Shown here: piece by piece, positions 6,296 to 11,805 of the stretch
Layout of the letters: each line of letters starts with the position of its first letter
Position numbering within the stretch: the first letter of the stretch is position 1
NCBI GenBank assembly: GCA_021443065.1
Contig: JABUUR010000459.1
Span: 1 to 11,805 of the forward strand
Direction: 5' to 3'
Origin: Fibrobacter sp.
Lineage (GTDB): Bacteria; Fibrobacterota; Fibrobacteria; Fibrobacterales; Fibrobacteraceae
Length of the DNA stretch: 11,805 bases
Position numbers and translations under genes: made by a program
The notes under the pieces: generated by a model
What the model saw: only the letters and a program-made list of their open reading frames with translations
Database searches by the model: none
What the model was told of the DNA's origin: nothing

Positions 6296-8098
6296 ATGAC
6301 AAAGTTTAATACCGCCTTTTTGACTATCCTAGGTGCCGGCGCCTTCGCCAGTGCATTTGCCGGCCCCCTTTTGATCAACCAGCTGGGCTTTACCCCAGGT
6401 TCCGAAAAACTGGCCGTGATTCCCGGTAGCGACGCCAATCCCGCCGAGATCCGTGACTTGAACGGCAATACAGTCTTCAAGATGGATGCCCCTCTGGTCT
6501 ACGACTGGGATTACAGCGGTGAAGAAGTCCAGACCTATGATTTTTCGGCGGTGAAGACTCCGGGCACCTACCGCCTGTATCGCGACGGCTACCTGGGAAA
6601 CCCCATTGTCATCGGGGACAAGGTTTATGAAGGTGTTGCCCGGGGTGCCCTGAAATGGTTCTACTACCAGCGCGCCGGCATGCCGATCGAAGCCCGGTAT
6701 GGCGACAAGTGGGTGCGCGCCGCGGGCCACCCCGACGACAAGGTCATCGTGTACGGTACCGATGCCCGCACTGCCGCGGGTTACGAGAAAGCCATGGGCA
6801 AAAAGCACCCCAAGGCGGGCCAGAACGTGGTAATCAATTCGTCCAAGGGCTGGTACGACGCCGGCGACTACGGCAAGTATGTGGTGAACTCCGGCATTAC
6901 CGTTTTCACCCTGCTGCAGCTTTACGAAAATTTCCCGGCCTACATGGATACCTTGAGCTGGAACATTCCCCATGAAATCAAGGGCCTGCCCTTGATCCTG
7001 GAAGAGGTCAAGTACAACCTGGACTGGATGCTTACCATGCAGGATGGGGACGGCGGAGTTTACCACAAGGTGACCACCTTGAACTTTGGCGGTTCCGTGA
7101 TGCCGGAGTTTGACGGTGCGCCACGCTACGCCATCATCAAGAACGTGACCGCCTCCCTGGATTTTGCCGCGGTCATGGCCCAGGCAAGTGTTGTCTATCG
7201 CAAGTTCGATGCCGCCTACGCCGACCAGATGCTCAAGGCCGCAGAAAAGGCGTACGCCTGGGCAAAAAAGTACCCCAAGGCGTTCTACAAGCAGCCCGAC
7301 GATGTCCAGACGGGAAATTACATGCACGATGCCGAAGACGGCCAGGACGAATTCCGCTGGTCCGCCGCGGAGCTTTACCGTGCCAAGGTTGTGGTTGGCC
7401 AAAAGGATAAGGCCGCATCGGGCTACCTGGCGGACTTGAAGAAGAACTCCTTTACAGCTGATGGAGCCTGGTGGGGCAACGTGAACATGCTTGCCGCATT
7501 CCGCGTGGCCATGGACAAGGCGACCTATGGCGATGCCTTGAACAAGGCCGCAAGGAAGGTGGTGATGGACGAGGCCAACAACCTCCGTGCCGTAGGCGAT
7601 ACCAGCGGCTACCATCTGCCTGCCTTCCCCTGGAGTTGGAACTGGGGTTCCAATAGCGCCATGGCCAACAACGGCATGGTCCTTCTCCATGCTTTCTACC
7701 TGACGGGCGACAAGAGTTATGTGGATGGCGCGCAGCAGGTGCTTGACTATCTGCTGGGCAAGAACCCCATGGAAATCTCCTACGTGACCGGCTTTGGCTA
7801 CCGCGCCGCGCGCAACCCCCATCACCGCCCCAGCGAGGGCGACTGGGTGGACGACCCTGTGCCCGGCATGCTGGTGGGCGGCCCCCACCTGGGCAAGCAG
7901 GACATCAACCTGGACGGCAAGGAAGCCTGGAAGTGCGAAAACTATGCCGCGGCCGACAAGCCTGCCTTGGCCTACATCGACAACCGCTGCAGTTACGCGA
8001 CCAATGAGGTTGCCATTAACTGGAACGCCCCCTTGGCCTATGTGGCCAGCGCACTGCAGGCGATTTACCTGAATGTGGGCCCCATGGCCGTGAAATAA
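6296..8098 (+). CDS. Secreted GH9 endoglucanase/cellodextrinase with N-terminal Ig-like domain
   Basis: Hydrolyses beta-1,4-glucan (cellulose, beta-glucan or cello-oligosaccharides) with inversion. I take the ATG at 6296 (600 residues). The reading frame is open back to a GTG at 6128, but that extension runs through the operon terminator and would bury the signal peptide MTKFNTAFLTILGAGAFASA (1-20, cleavage near residue 22). Residues about 24-105 are the CelD_N-type Ig-like domain; the GH9 catalytic domain fills about 110-595. Catalytic features: GWYDAGDYGKYV (185-196) with base candidates Asp188 and Asp191; NPHHRPS (507-513); and YIDNRCSYATNEVAINWNA (560-578), which fits the second GH9 family signature exactly, with acid Glu571. 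There is no carbohydrate-binding module and no C-terminal sorting tail, so a periplasmic or soluble secreted enzyme is likely. No clear Shine-Dalgarno site is present, unlike the neighbours. Substrate preference inferred. Confidence 0.94.
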   Translation: MTKFNTAFLTILGAGAFASAFAGPLLINQLGFTPGSEKLAVIPGSDANPAEIRDLNGNTVFKMDAPLVYDWDYSGEEVQTYDFSAVKTPGTYRLYRDGYLGNPIVIGDKVYEGVARGALKWFYYQRAGMPIEARYGDKWVRAAGHPDDKVIVYGTDARTAAGYEKAMGKKHPKAGQNVVINSSKGWYDAGDYGKYVVNSGITVFTLLQLYENFPAYMDTLSWNIPHEIKGLPLILEEVKYNLDWMLTMQDGDGGVYHKVTTLNFGGSVMPEFDGAPRYAIIKNVTASLDFAAVMAQASVVYRKFDAAYADQMLKAAEKAYAWAKKYPKAFYKQPDDVQTGNYMHDAEDGQDEFRWSAAELYRAKVVVGQKDKAASGYLADLKKNSFTADGAWWGNVNMLAAFRVAMDKATYGDALNKAARKVVMDEANNLRAVGDTSGYHLPAFPWSWNWGSNSAMANNGMVLLHAFYLTGDKSYVDGAQQVLDYLLGKNPMEISYVTGFGYRAARNPHHRPSEGDWVDDPVPGMLVGGPHLGKQDINLDGKEAWKCENYAAADKPALAYIDNRCSYATNEVAINWNAPLAYVASALQAIYLNVGPMAVK

Positions 8099-8127
8099 AT
8101 TATTAGTAACGAACGCCCTTAAATTTC

Positions 8128-8148
8128 ATCCCGGGCATGACCCGGGAT
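8128..8148. repeat. Perfect palindromic repeat after the GH9 gene
   Basis: ATCCCGGG (8128-8135) and CCCGGGAT (8141-8148) form a perfect 8-bp stem with loop CATGA. It starts 30 nt after the GH9 stop. It has no T-tract, so it is a poor intrinsic terminator, but it could protect or attenuate the GH9 transcript 3' end. It is the first member of the repeat family in this region. Confidence 0.75.
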
Positions 8149-8161
8149 CTCCGTCCCCCAT

Positions 8162-8187
8162 TGTCATCCCGGCCTTGCGCCGGAATT
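8162..8187. repeat. GTCATCCCGGC...GCCGGAAT palindromic repeat copy
   Basis: TGTCATCCCGGC is followed by a 5-nt loop (CTTGC) and GCCGGAAT. CCGGC (8169-8173) pairs with GCCGG (8179-8183); the next pair is mismatched (C8168/A8184) before AT/AT pairs. This is a variant of the same repeat family. Confidence 0.65.
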
Positions 8188-8194
8188 CACGCAA

Positions 8195-8249
8195 CGCCCT
8201 GTCATCCCAGCCTCCTCCCGCTGTCATCCCGGCCTTCGAGCCGGGACCT
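8195..8249. repeat. 55-bp direct repeat, copy A, with CCCGGC hairpin
   Basis: This copy matches 8345-8399 at 52 of 55 positions (differences at 8209, 8236 and 8247), at an offset of exactly 150 bp. It holds a half-copy GTCATCCCAGCC followed by a full palindrome, TCCCGGC (8227-8233) pairing with GCCGGGA (8240-8246) over a CTTCGA loop. Confidence 0.8.
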
Positions 8250-8280
8250 CTCCTAGGCTTGCCCCTCCCCCTTGATTCAC

Positions 8281-8344
8281 TGTCACCCTGGAGCGGCCTT
8301 TAGCCCTGGACCCTGGAGCTTGCGATAGGGGATAGGGTCCATGG
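8281..8344. repeat. GTCACCCTGGAGC-type palindromic repeat
   Basis: A second repeat type starts with TGTCACCCTGGAGC. CCCTGGAGC occurs twice (8286-8294 and 8311-8319). Arms 8304-8314 and 8334-8344 are inverted at 10 of 11 positions (core GGACCCT / AGGGTCC), giving a hairpin with a 19-nt loop. It resembles dispersed intergenic GTCACCCTG-type repeats known from many bacterial genomes. Confidence 0.65.
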
Positions 8345-8399
8345 CGCCCTGTCATCCCGGCCTCCTCCCGCTGTCATCCCGGCCTCCGAGCCGGGATCT
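8345..8399. repeat. 55-bp direct repeat, copy B, with CCCGGC hairpin
   Basis: Second copy of the 8195-8249 repeat. Its palindrome is one pair longer: ATCCCGGC (8376-8383) pairs with GCCGGGAT (8390-8397). The same order of half-copy then full palindrome as in copy A shows that the composite unit was duplicated. Confidence 0.8.
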
Positions 8400-8413
8400 T
8401 TCTCCTATTGGTG

Positions 8414-8493
8414 CGTCAGTAAAATTCAGTTGCAAAAGGTGCTTATACATGAGCAGTCAGCGCCAGCTTTTGCAAACATGCAAATTGCTGACG
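8414..8493. repeat. 80-nt nested palindrome
   Basis: Three inverted pairs are nested: CGTCAG (8414-8419) with CTGACG (8488-8493); AATT (8423-8426) with AATT (8483-8486); and TTGCAAAAG (8430-8438) with CTTTTGCAA (8467-8475). A further GGTGC/GCGCC pairing (8438-8442 / 8460-8464, one G-T pair) may extend the tip. It could be a small palindromic mobile element or a structured RNA; no coding potential is seen. Confidence 0.6.
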
Positions 8494-8530
8494 GTTAAAA
8501 TATTGATAAACGATTACTGAAAACAAAGCT

Positions 8531-8740
8531 TTAGGTCACCTCTAAAAAGTCATTTTTATGATTTGTTCAAAAACACTTCGAGCTAGTTCAACAAGTTGCA
8601 AATGCTTGGCCTCACCTATGTCAAGAAAGCCCGCCGTGGCGGACAAGCTTGGCCGCATCCAAGATTTGTAAGCTTTTCGTTCCTGCTATTGCTTGGTTCT
8701 TGAACACAGCAACCCAAGGCGATTTTTAGAGGTGCCCTTA
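8531..8740. mobile_element. Putative MITE, 204 bp plus TTA target duplication
   Basis: Terminal inverted repeats GGTCACCTCTAAAAA (8534-8548) and TTTTTAGAGGTGCCC (8723-8737) match at 14 of 15 positions. TTA flanks both ends (8531-8533 and 8738-8740), as expected of a 3-bp target duplication. A second, subterminal inverted pair is placed almost symmetrically: TGTTCAAAAAC (8564-8574) and GTTCTTGAACA (8696-8706), 10 of 11 matching. No ORF of transposase size fits. Known: some IS5-family subgroups duplicate a TNA target, so an IS5-like parent is possible but inferred. Confidence 0.6.
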
Positions 8741-8896
8741 CCTTCACATGATTTTGATGGTGGTCCAGTAATTCTCCATTGACAATTTTTCAAAGCAAAA
8801 TGAAAAAGCGGTAGTTTTTTTCCTCTCTTGTCGGGTTAATTTTAAGGTGGGAAAATCCCCAGGTGTGTGTTTAGGAAACTAACATGAGGGATAAAT

Positions 8897-11623
8897 ATGT
8901 TTGGAATCTCTATCAAGAGAAATTTTGGCGGGCTTGTTCTTGGCAAGTTCCGCAGGGTGGCTTTATCGCTTGGTGTGGCGGTGAGCGCAGGTTTCGCCCA
9001 GGATCAGCTGTATCCTGAAATGTTCCCGCTAAGTGCGGTCAAGCTTTTGGCCGGCCCCCTGCAGGAACGCCAGGAGTTGAACGGCGAGACCCTTCTGGCC
9101 TACGATGCGGACCGCCTTATCGCACCGTTCTACGAAGAAGCTGGTTTACAGCCCAAGGCAACCAAGTTCAGCAACTGGGCAGGCTTGGACGGACACGTTC
9201 TGGGGCACTACCTGAGCGCCCTGGCCATGCACTATGCGGCAACGGGCGACGCCCAGATCAAGGCCCGCATGGAATATGTGCTGGACGAACTGGAAATCAT
9301 ACAGAAGCAGAATTCCAAGGATGCGAATTTCGTGGGGTACATCAGCGGCGTGCCCAACGGAAAGTCCATGTGGCTGAAATTCAAGAATGGTGACGCCGGT
9401 GCACAGAACGGCTATTGGGTGCCCTGGTACAACATCCACAAGACATACGCGGGGCTGCGTGACGCCTGGTTGTACGGCGAACTGGGCAAGGCGAAAACCA
9501 TGTTCCTCGCCCTTTGCGACTGGGGCATTACCATCACCGACGGCCTCGACGATTCCAAGATGGAATCCATGATGGGCACGGAATACGGCGGCATGAACGA
9601 AGTGTACGCCGATGCCTACGAAATGACCAAGGATTCCAAGTACCTGGATGCCGCAAAGAAATGGTCCCACAAGTGGCTCTTGAATGCCATGGCCTCCAAC
9701 AACGACGAGCTCTCCAACAGGCACGCCAATACCCAGGTGCCCAAGGTGGTGGGCTTTGCCCGGGTGGCGGAACTGAGCGGCGACAAGACCTACAAGGCAG
9801 GGGCCGAAACCTTCTGGGACATTGTGGTGAACAAGCGAAGCATCGCCATCGGCGGCAACAGCATTTCCGAGCATTTCCCGGATTACGACAAGTACAACAA
9901 GTACATCGAAGAGCGCGAAGGACCTGAATCCTGCAACACTTATAATATGTTGAAGTTGACAGAACGTCTTTTCCACATGACCCCAAGCGCCAAGTATGCG
10001 GATTTCTATGAGCGAGCCCTGTTCAACCATATTTTGTCTACAATACACCCGCAGCATGGCGGTTACTGCTACTTTACCCCGGCAAGGCCTCGCCATTACC
10101 GCGTGTATTCCAAGGTGAATGAGGGTATGTGGTGCTGTGTCGGGTCCGGCATGGAAAACCCGGGCAAATATGCGCAGTTCATTTACACCAAGGAGAACGA
10201 GGCTCTCTATGTGAACCTTTTTGCGGCCTCGGAATTGAACTGGACCGAGAAGGGCGTAAAGGTCAAGCAGGAAACCGCCTTCCCCAAGGGCGAAAGTTCC
10301 AAGTTCACCATAAGCGGTGCAGGCAGTTTCAAGATGATGTTTCGCCACCCCTACTGGGTAAAGCCCGAGGCCTTCAAGGTCGTCGTCAATGGCGATACCG
10401 TTGTGAACAAGTCCGACGCCTCCAGCTATGTTTCGGCGGGTACGGTGAAGGGCGGCGACGTGGTTGAAGTGCTGTACCCCATGTACACCCATACCGAGGA
10501 CTTGCGGGGTGTGGACAACTACGTGGCGCTGCTCCACGGCCCCATCGTGCTGAGCGCAAAGACGGGCACCGAAAGCCTTACGGGACTTGTGGCTGACGAT
10601 GGCCGGTGGAGCCATATTGCAGGAGGCGCCTTGCAGTCTCTGGACGGGGCCCCCATGCTCGCCAGCGAAAAGGCGGACATTCCCTCGAAGGTCACCCCGG
10701 TGAAAGGTGAACCCATGCACTTCAAGGCCCCTTATTTGTTCGCCGCCCAGAAGGATGCGAACCTTTTGCTGGAACCCTTCTATGAGGTGCATGACGCTCG
10801 CTACATGATGTACTGGATGGTGCTGACGGACCCTGCAATCCTTGAAAAGTTGAAGAAGGAGCAGGAGGAAGCCTTGGCTCTTGACGCTCAGACCGTGGAC
10901 AAGGTTTCTCCCGGCGAGCAGCAGCCCGAAGTGGACCACCGCATGAAAAATGAAAATTCCTCCACAGGGAACCATCAGGGAGAATTCTACCGCGATGCAG
11001 GCCAGTGTTCCGGAGGCGACGGCGGTTTCATCAGCTACGAGCTGGAAACCAACAGCGAAGATTCCCTGGACCTGATGGTGCGTTACTGGGGTAACGAAGG
11101 CTGCACCCGGGCCTTCGACATCATGATTGACGGCGAAAAGCTTGCCAGCGAAAACATTTCCGACAAGTGGAAGGTGGACGAATTCGTCAACGTGAAGTAT
11201 CCTATTCCCGACAACATGGTGAAGGGGAAGTCGGTCATTACCGTAAGGTTCCAGGCTAGTTCTGGAATGGTGGGCGGCATCTTTGGCGTGCGTCTGCTTC
11301 GCAACAAGCCAAAACCTGAGGTTGTAGAAGACAAGGACTCCAGCATGACGGTTCGTCGGGAAGTCGCTGCGTTTGCAAAGTTCCGTGCCCGCGCCACCGC
11401 CAACATCTTGCAGCTGGATGCGGGACATCCTTTGCAGGGGAACGCCACCCTGAAGATATACTCCATGGACGGCCGCTTGTTGCTCGCCCAGGTGCTAAAG
11501 TCCGGGGAATCTCAATTTGCCGTGGATATTTCCGCCATAAGGAAGGGCAACTACATTCTGCGCCTGATGCAAGATGGCGCTGTGTATGGAAGCACCATTT
11601 TCAGCAAGAAAGGCGGACTTTAA
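8897..11623 (+). CDS. Secreted GH127-family (DUF1680) beta-L-arabinofuranosidase with accessory domains and T9SS-like tail
   Basis: Expected to release beta-L-arabinofuranose from plant wall glycans or hydroxyproline-rich glycoproteins by a zinc-thiolate retaining mechanism. The 908 residues carry a signal peptide (basic KFRR at 17-20, hydrophobic VALSLGVAVSAGFA, cleavage near 34). The catalytic (alpha/alpha)6 domain follows to about 430. By alignment from memory with B. longum HypBA1, the zinc/nucleophile set is complete: Glu344 and Cys346 in GPESCNTYN, and the pair Cys413-Cys414 in MWCCVGSGMENP; acid/base is probably Glu325. A beta-sandwich and DUF4986-like region (GPIVLSAKTGTESLTGL, 548-564) follows. 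After a charged linker (about 650-690), a DUF6805-like carbohydrate-binding domain (about 696-803: RYWGNEGCTRAFDIMIDGEK and VGGIFGVRLLR) precedes a T9SS type A-like sorting tail (about 838-908: TLKIYSMDGRLL, KGNYILRL). GAGGG at 8886-8890 supports the start. GH146, a sister DUF1680 family, is an alternative assignment. Confidence 0.9.
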   Translation: MFGISIKRNFGGLVLGKFRRVALSLGVAVSAGFAQDQLYPEMFPLSAVKLLAGPLQERQELNGETLLAYDADRLIAPFYEEAGLQPKATKFSNWAGLDGHVLGHYLSALAMHYAATGDAQIKARMEYVLDELEIIQKQNSKDANFVGYISGVPNGKSMWLKFKNGDAGAQNGYWVPWYNIHKTYAGLRDAWLYGELGKAKTMFLALCDWGITITDGLDDSKMESMMGTEYGGMNEVYADAYEMTKDSKYLDAAKKWSHKWLLNAMASNNDELSNRHANTQVPKVVGFARVAELSGDKTYKAGAETFWDIVVNKRSIAIGGNSISEHFPDYDKYNKYIEEREGPESCNTYNMLKLTERLFHMTPSAKYADFYERALFNHILSTIHPQHGGYCYFTPARPRHYRVYSKVNEGMWCCVGSGMENPGKYAQFIYTKENEALYVNLFAASELNWTEKGVKVKQETAFPKGESSKFTISGAGSFKMMFRHPYWVKPEAFKVVVNGDTVVNKSDASSYVSAGTVKGGDVVEVLYPMYTHTEDLRGVDNYVALLHGPIVLSAKTGTESLTGLVADDGRWSHIAGGALQSLDGAPMLASEKADIPSKVTPVKGEPMHFKAPYLFAAQKDANLLLEPFYEVHDARYMMYWMVLTDPAILEKLKKEQEEALALDAQTVDKVSPGEQQPEVDHRMKNENSSTGNHQGEFYRDAGQCSGGDGGFISYELETNSEDSLDLMVRYWGNEGCTRAFDIMIDGEKLASENISDKWKVDEFVNVKYPIPDNMVKGKSVITVRFQASSGMVGGIFGVRLLRNKPKPEVVEDKDSSMTVRREVAAFAKFRARATANILQLDAGHPLQGNATLKIYSMDGRLLLAQVLKSGESQFAVDISAIRKGNYILRLMQDGAVYGSTIFSKKGGL

Positions 11624-11664
11624 ATAGCCTACGATGCAGGCCCGTGGGGGTGGGGCGGCTATTT
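11622..11664 (+). terminator. Stem-loop overlapping the GH127 stop codon, possible weak terminator
   Basis: AAATAGCC (11622-11629) pairs perfectly with GGCTATTT (11657-11664) across a 27-nt G-rich loop that can fold further (GCCC with GGGC-type pairing). Only a short T-run follows. The stem begins inside the TAA stop. It may terminate or stabilise the GH127 transcript. Confidence 0.4.
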
Positions 11665-11707
11665 TGAGGGGAGTTTGAGGGTTGGCTGAACACACTGAAG
11701 GTGTCTG

Positions 11708-11744
11708 AAGGACTGAATTACGCTTTTTTGCGGATTTAGTCCTT
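11708..11744. terminator. Long hairpin downstream of GH127, possible terminator or RNA element
   Basis: AAGGACTGAAT (11708-11718) pairs with ATTTAGTCCTT (11734-11744), 11 pairs including one G-T. Inside, CGC (11721-11723) can pair with GCG (11730-11732) around a TTTTTT loop. No classical T-tract follows on the + strand, so its role as a terminator is uncertain. The remaining DNA to 11805 is AT-rich and shows no gene. Confidence 0.4.
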
Positions 11745-11805
11745 TGCACTATTGTCCAAAATAAAAATTTTTTATTCATAAATCGGCATAATTCGCAAAA
11801 TTAGG

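Larger units (their letters stand above)
8099..8896. other. 800-bp non-coding region: repeat mosaic, palindrome and MITE-like element
   Basis: No convincing coding sequence is visible on either strand. From left to right it holds GTCATCCCGGCC-type palindromic repeats (8125-8400), an 80-nt nested palindrome (8414-8493), a MITE-like element (8531-8740), and about 155 bp of leader for the GH127 gene. That leader contains a perfect TTGACA at 8779-8784, but no good -10 at the right distance. Each part is listed separately. Confidence 0.8.

Noticed and set aside
6329..7888. 519-residue open frame on the - strand opposite GH9
   Set aside because: Same codon-bias artefact; the + strand matches GH9 signatures exactly.
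8195..8399. CRISPR-like array
   Set aside because: The repeats are irregularly spaced, differ in type and contain their own palindromes; there are no uniform spacers and no cas genes.
8779..8784. Perfect TTGACA as -35 of the GH127 promoter
   Set aside because: At 16-18 bp downstream there is only an A-rich GAAAAA stretch, not an acceptable -10, so I do not call a promoter.
8884..8899. Alternative GH127 start at ATG 8884
   Set aside because: It is out of frame with the enzyme; ATG 8897 is in frame, has GAGGG 6 nt upstream and leads into the signal peptide.
9146..11428. 760-residue open frame on the - strand opposite GH127
   Set aside because: The + strand frame has a signal peptide, complete catalytic residues and known domains. 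The antisense frame is long only because the sense codons rarely use TTA, CTA or TCA; its translation shows no recognisable domain and is rich in His, Val and Gly.
11495..11779. 94-residue frame on the - strand at the right end
   Set aside because: It runs through the 11708-11744 hairpin and into the GH127 3' end; the translation is low-complexity and has no recognisable features.

Overview
The window looks like chromosomal DNA from a plant-fibre-degrading Gram-negative bacterium, most likely Fibrobacter or a close relative in Fibrobacterota. This is inferred from the gene content (GH9 glycanase, GH127 arabinofuranosidase with a type IX-like C-terminal sorting tail, lipoprotein solute-binding protein) and from the codon use. 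No rRNA or species marker is present, so the assignment is not proven.

Layout, all genes on the + strand. 1-236: AT-rich leader with a perfect TGTGA-N6-TCACA operator. 237-6128: a compact five-gene ABC importer operon of the Opp/Dpp type (family 5 binding lipoprotein, two permeases, two ATPases), with spacings of 17, 2 and 10 nt and then an 11-nt overlap, closed by a strong intrinsic terminator at 6171-6208. 6296-8098: a GH9 endoglucanase/cellodextrinase with signal peptide, Ig-like domain and complete catalytic set, but no binding module or sorting tail. 8099-8896: an 800-bp non-coding region holding a mosaic of GTCATCCCGGCC-type palindromic repeats (including a 55-bp direct duplication 150 bp apart), an 80-nt nested palindrome, and a 204-bp element with the architecture of a MITE (15-bp terminal inverted repeats, TTA target duplication). 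8897-11623: a four-part GH127-family beta-L-arabinofuranosidase with a T9SS-like tail. 11624-11805: two stem-loops, no gene.

How it may work together (inference): the surface or secreted GH127 enzyme trims arabinofuranosides from plant wall polymers, the GH9 enzyme cuts beta-1,4-glucan or cello-oligosaccharides, possibly in the periplasm, and the ABC importer brings oligosaccharides (or peptides) across the inner membrane. The importer would probably be under Crp/Fnr-type control.

The most unusual protein feature is the first permease. Its first periplasmic loop is enlarged by roughly 120 residues that contain six tandem copies of a degenerate 14-residue, glycine-centred repeat. The two ATPases are also asymmetric: one predicted ATP site is canonical and the other is degenerate.
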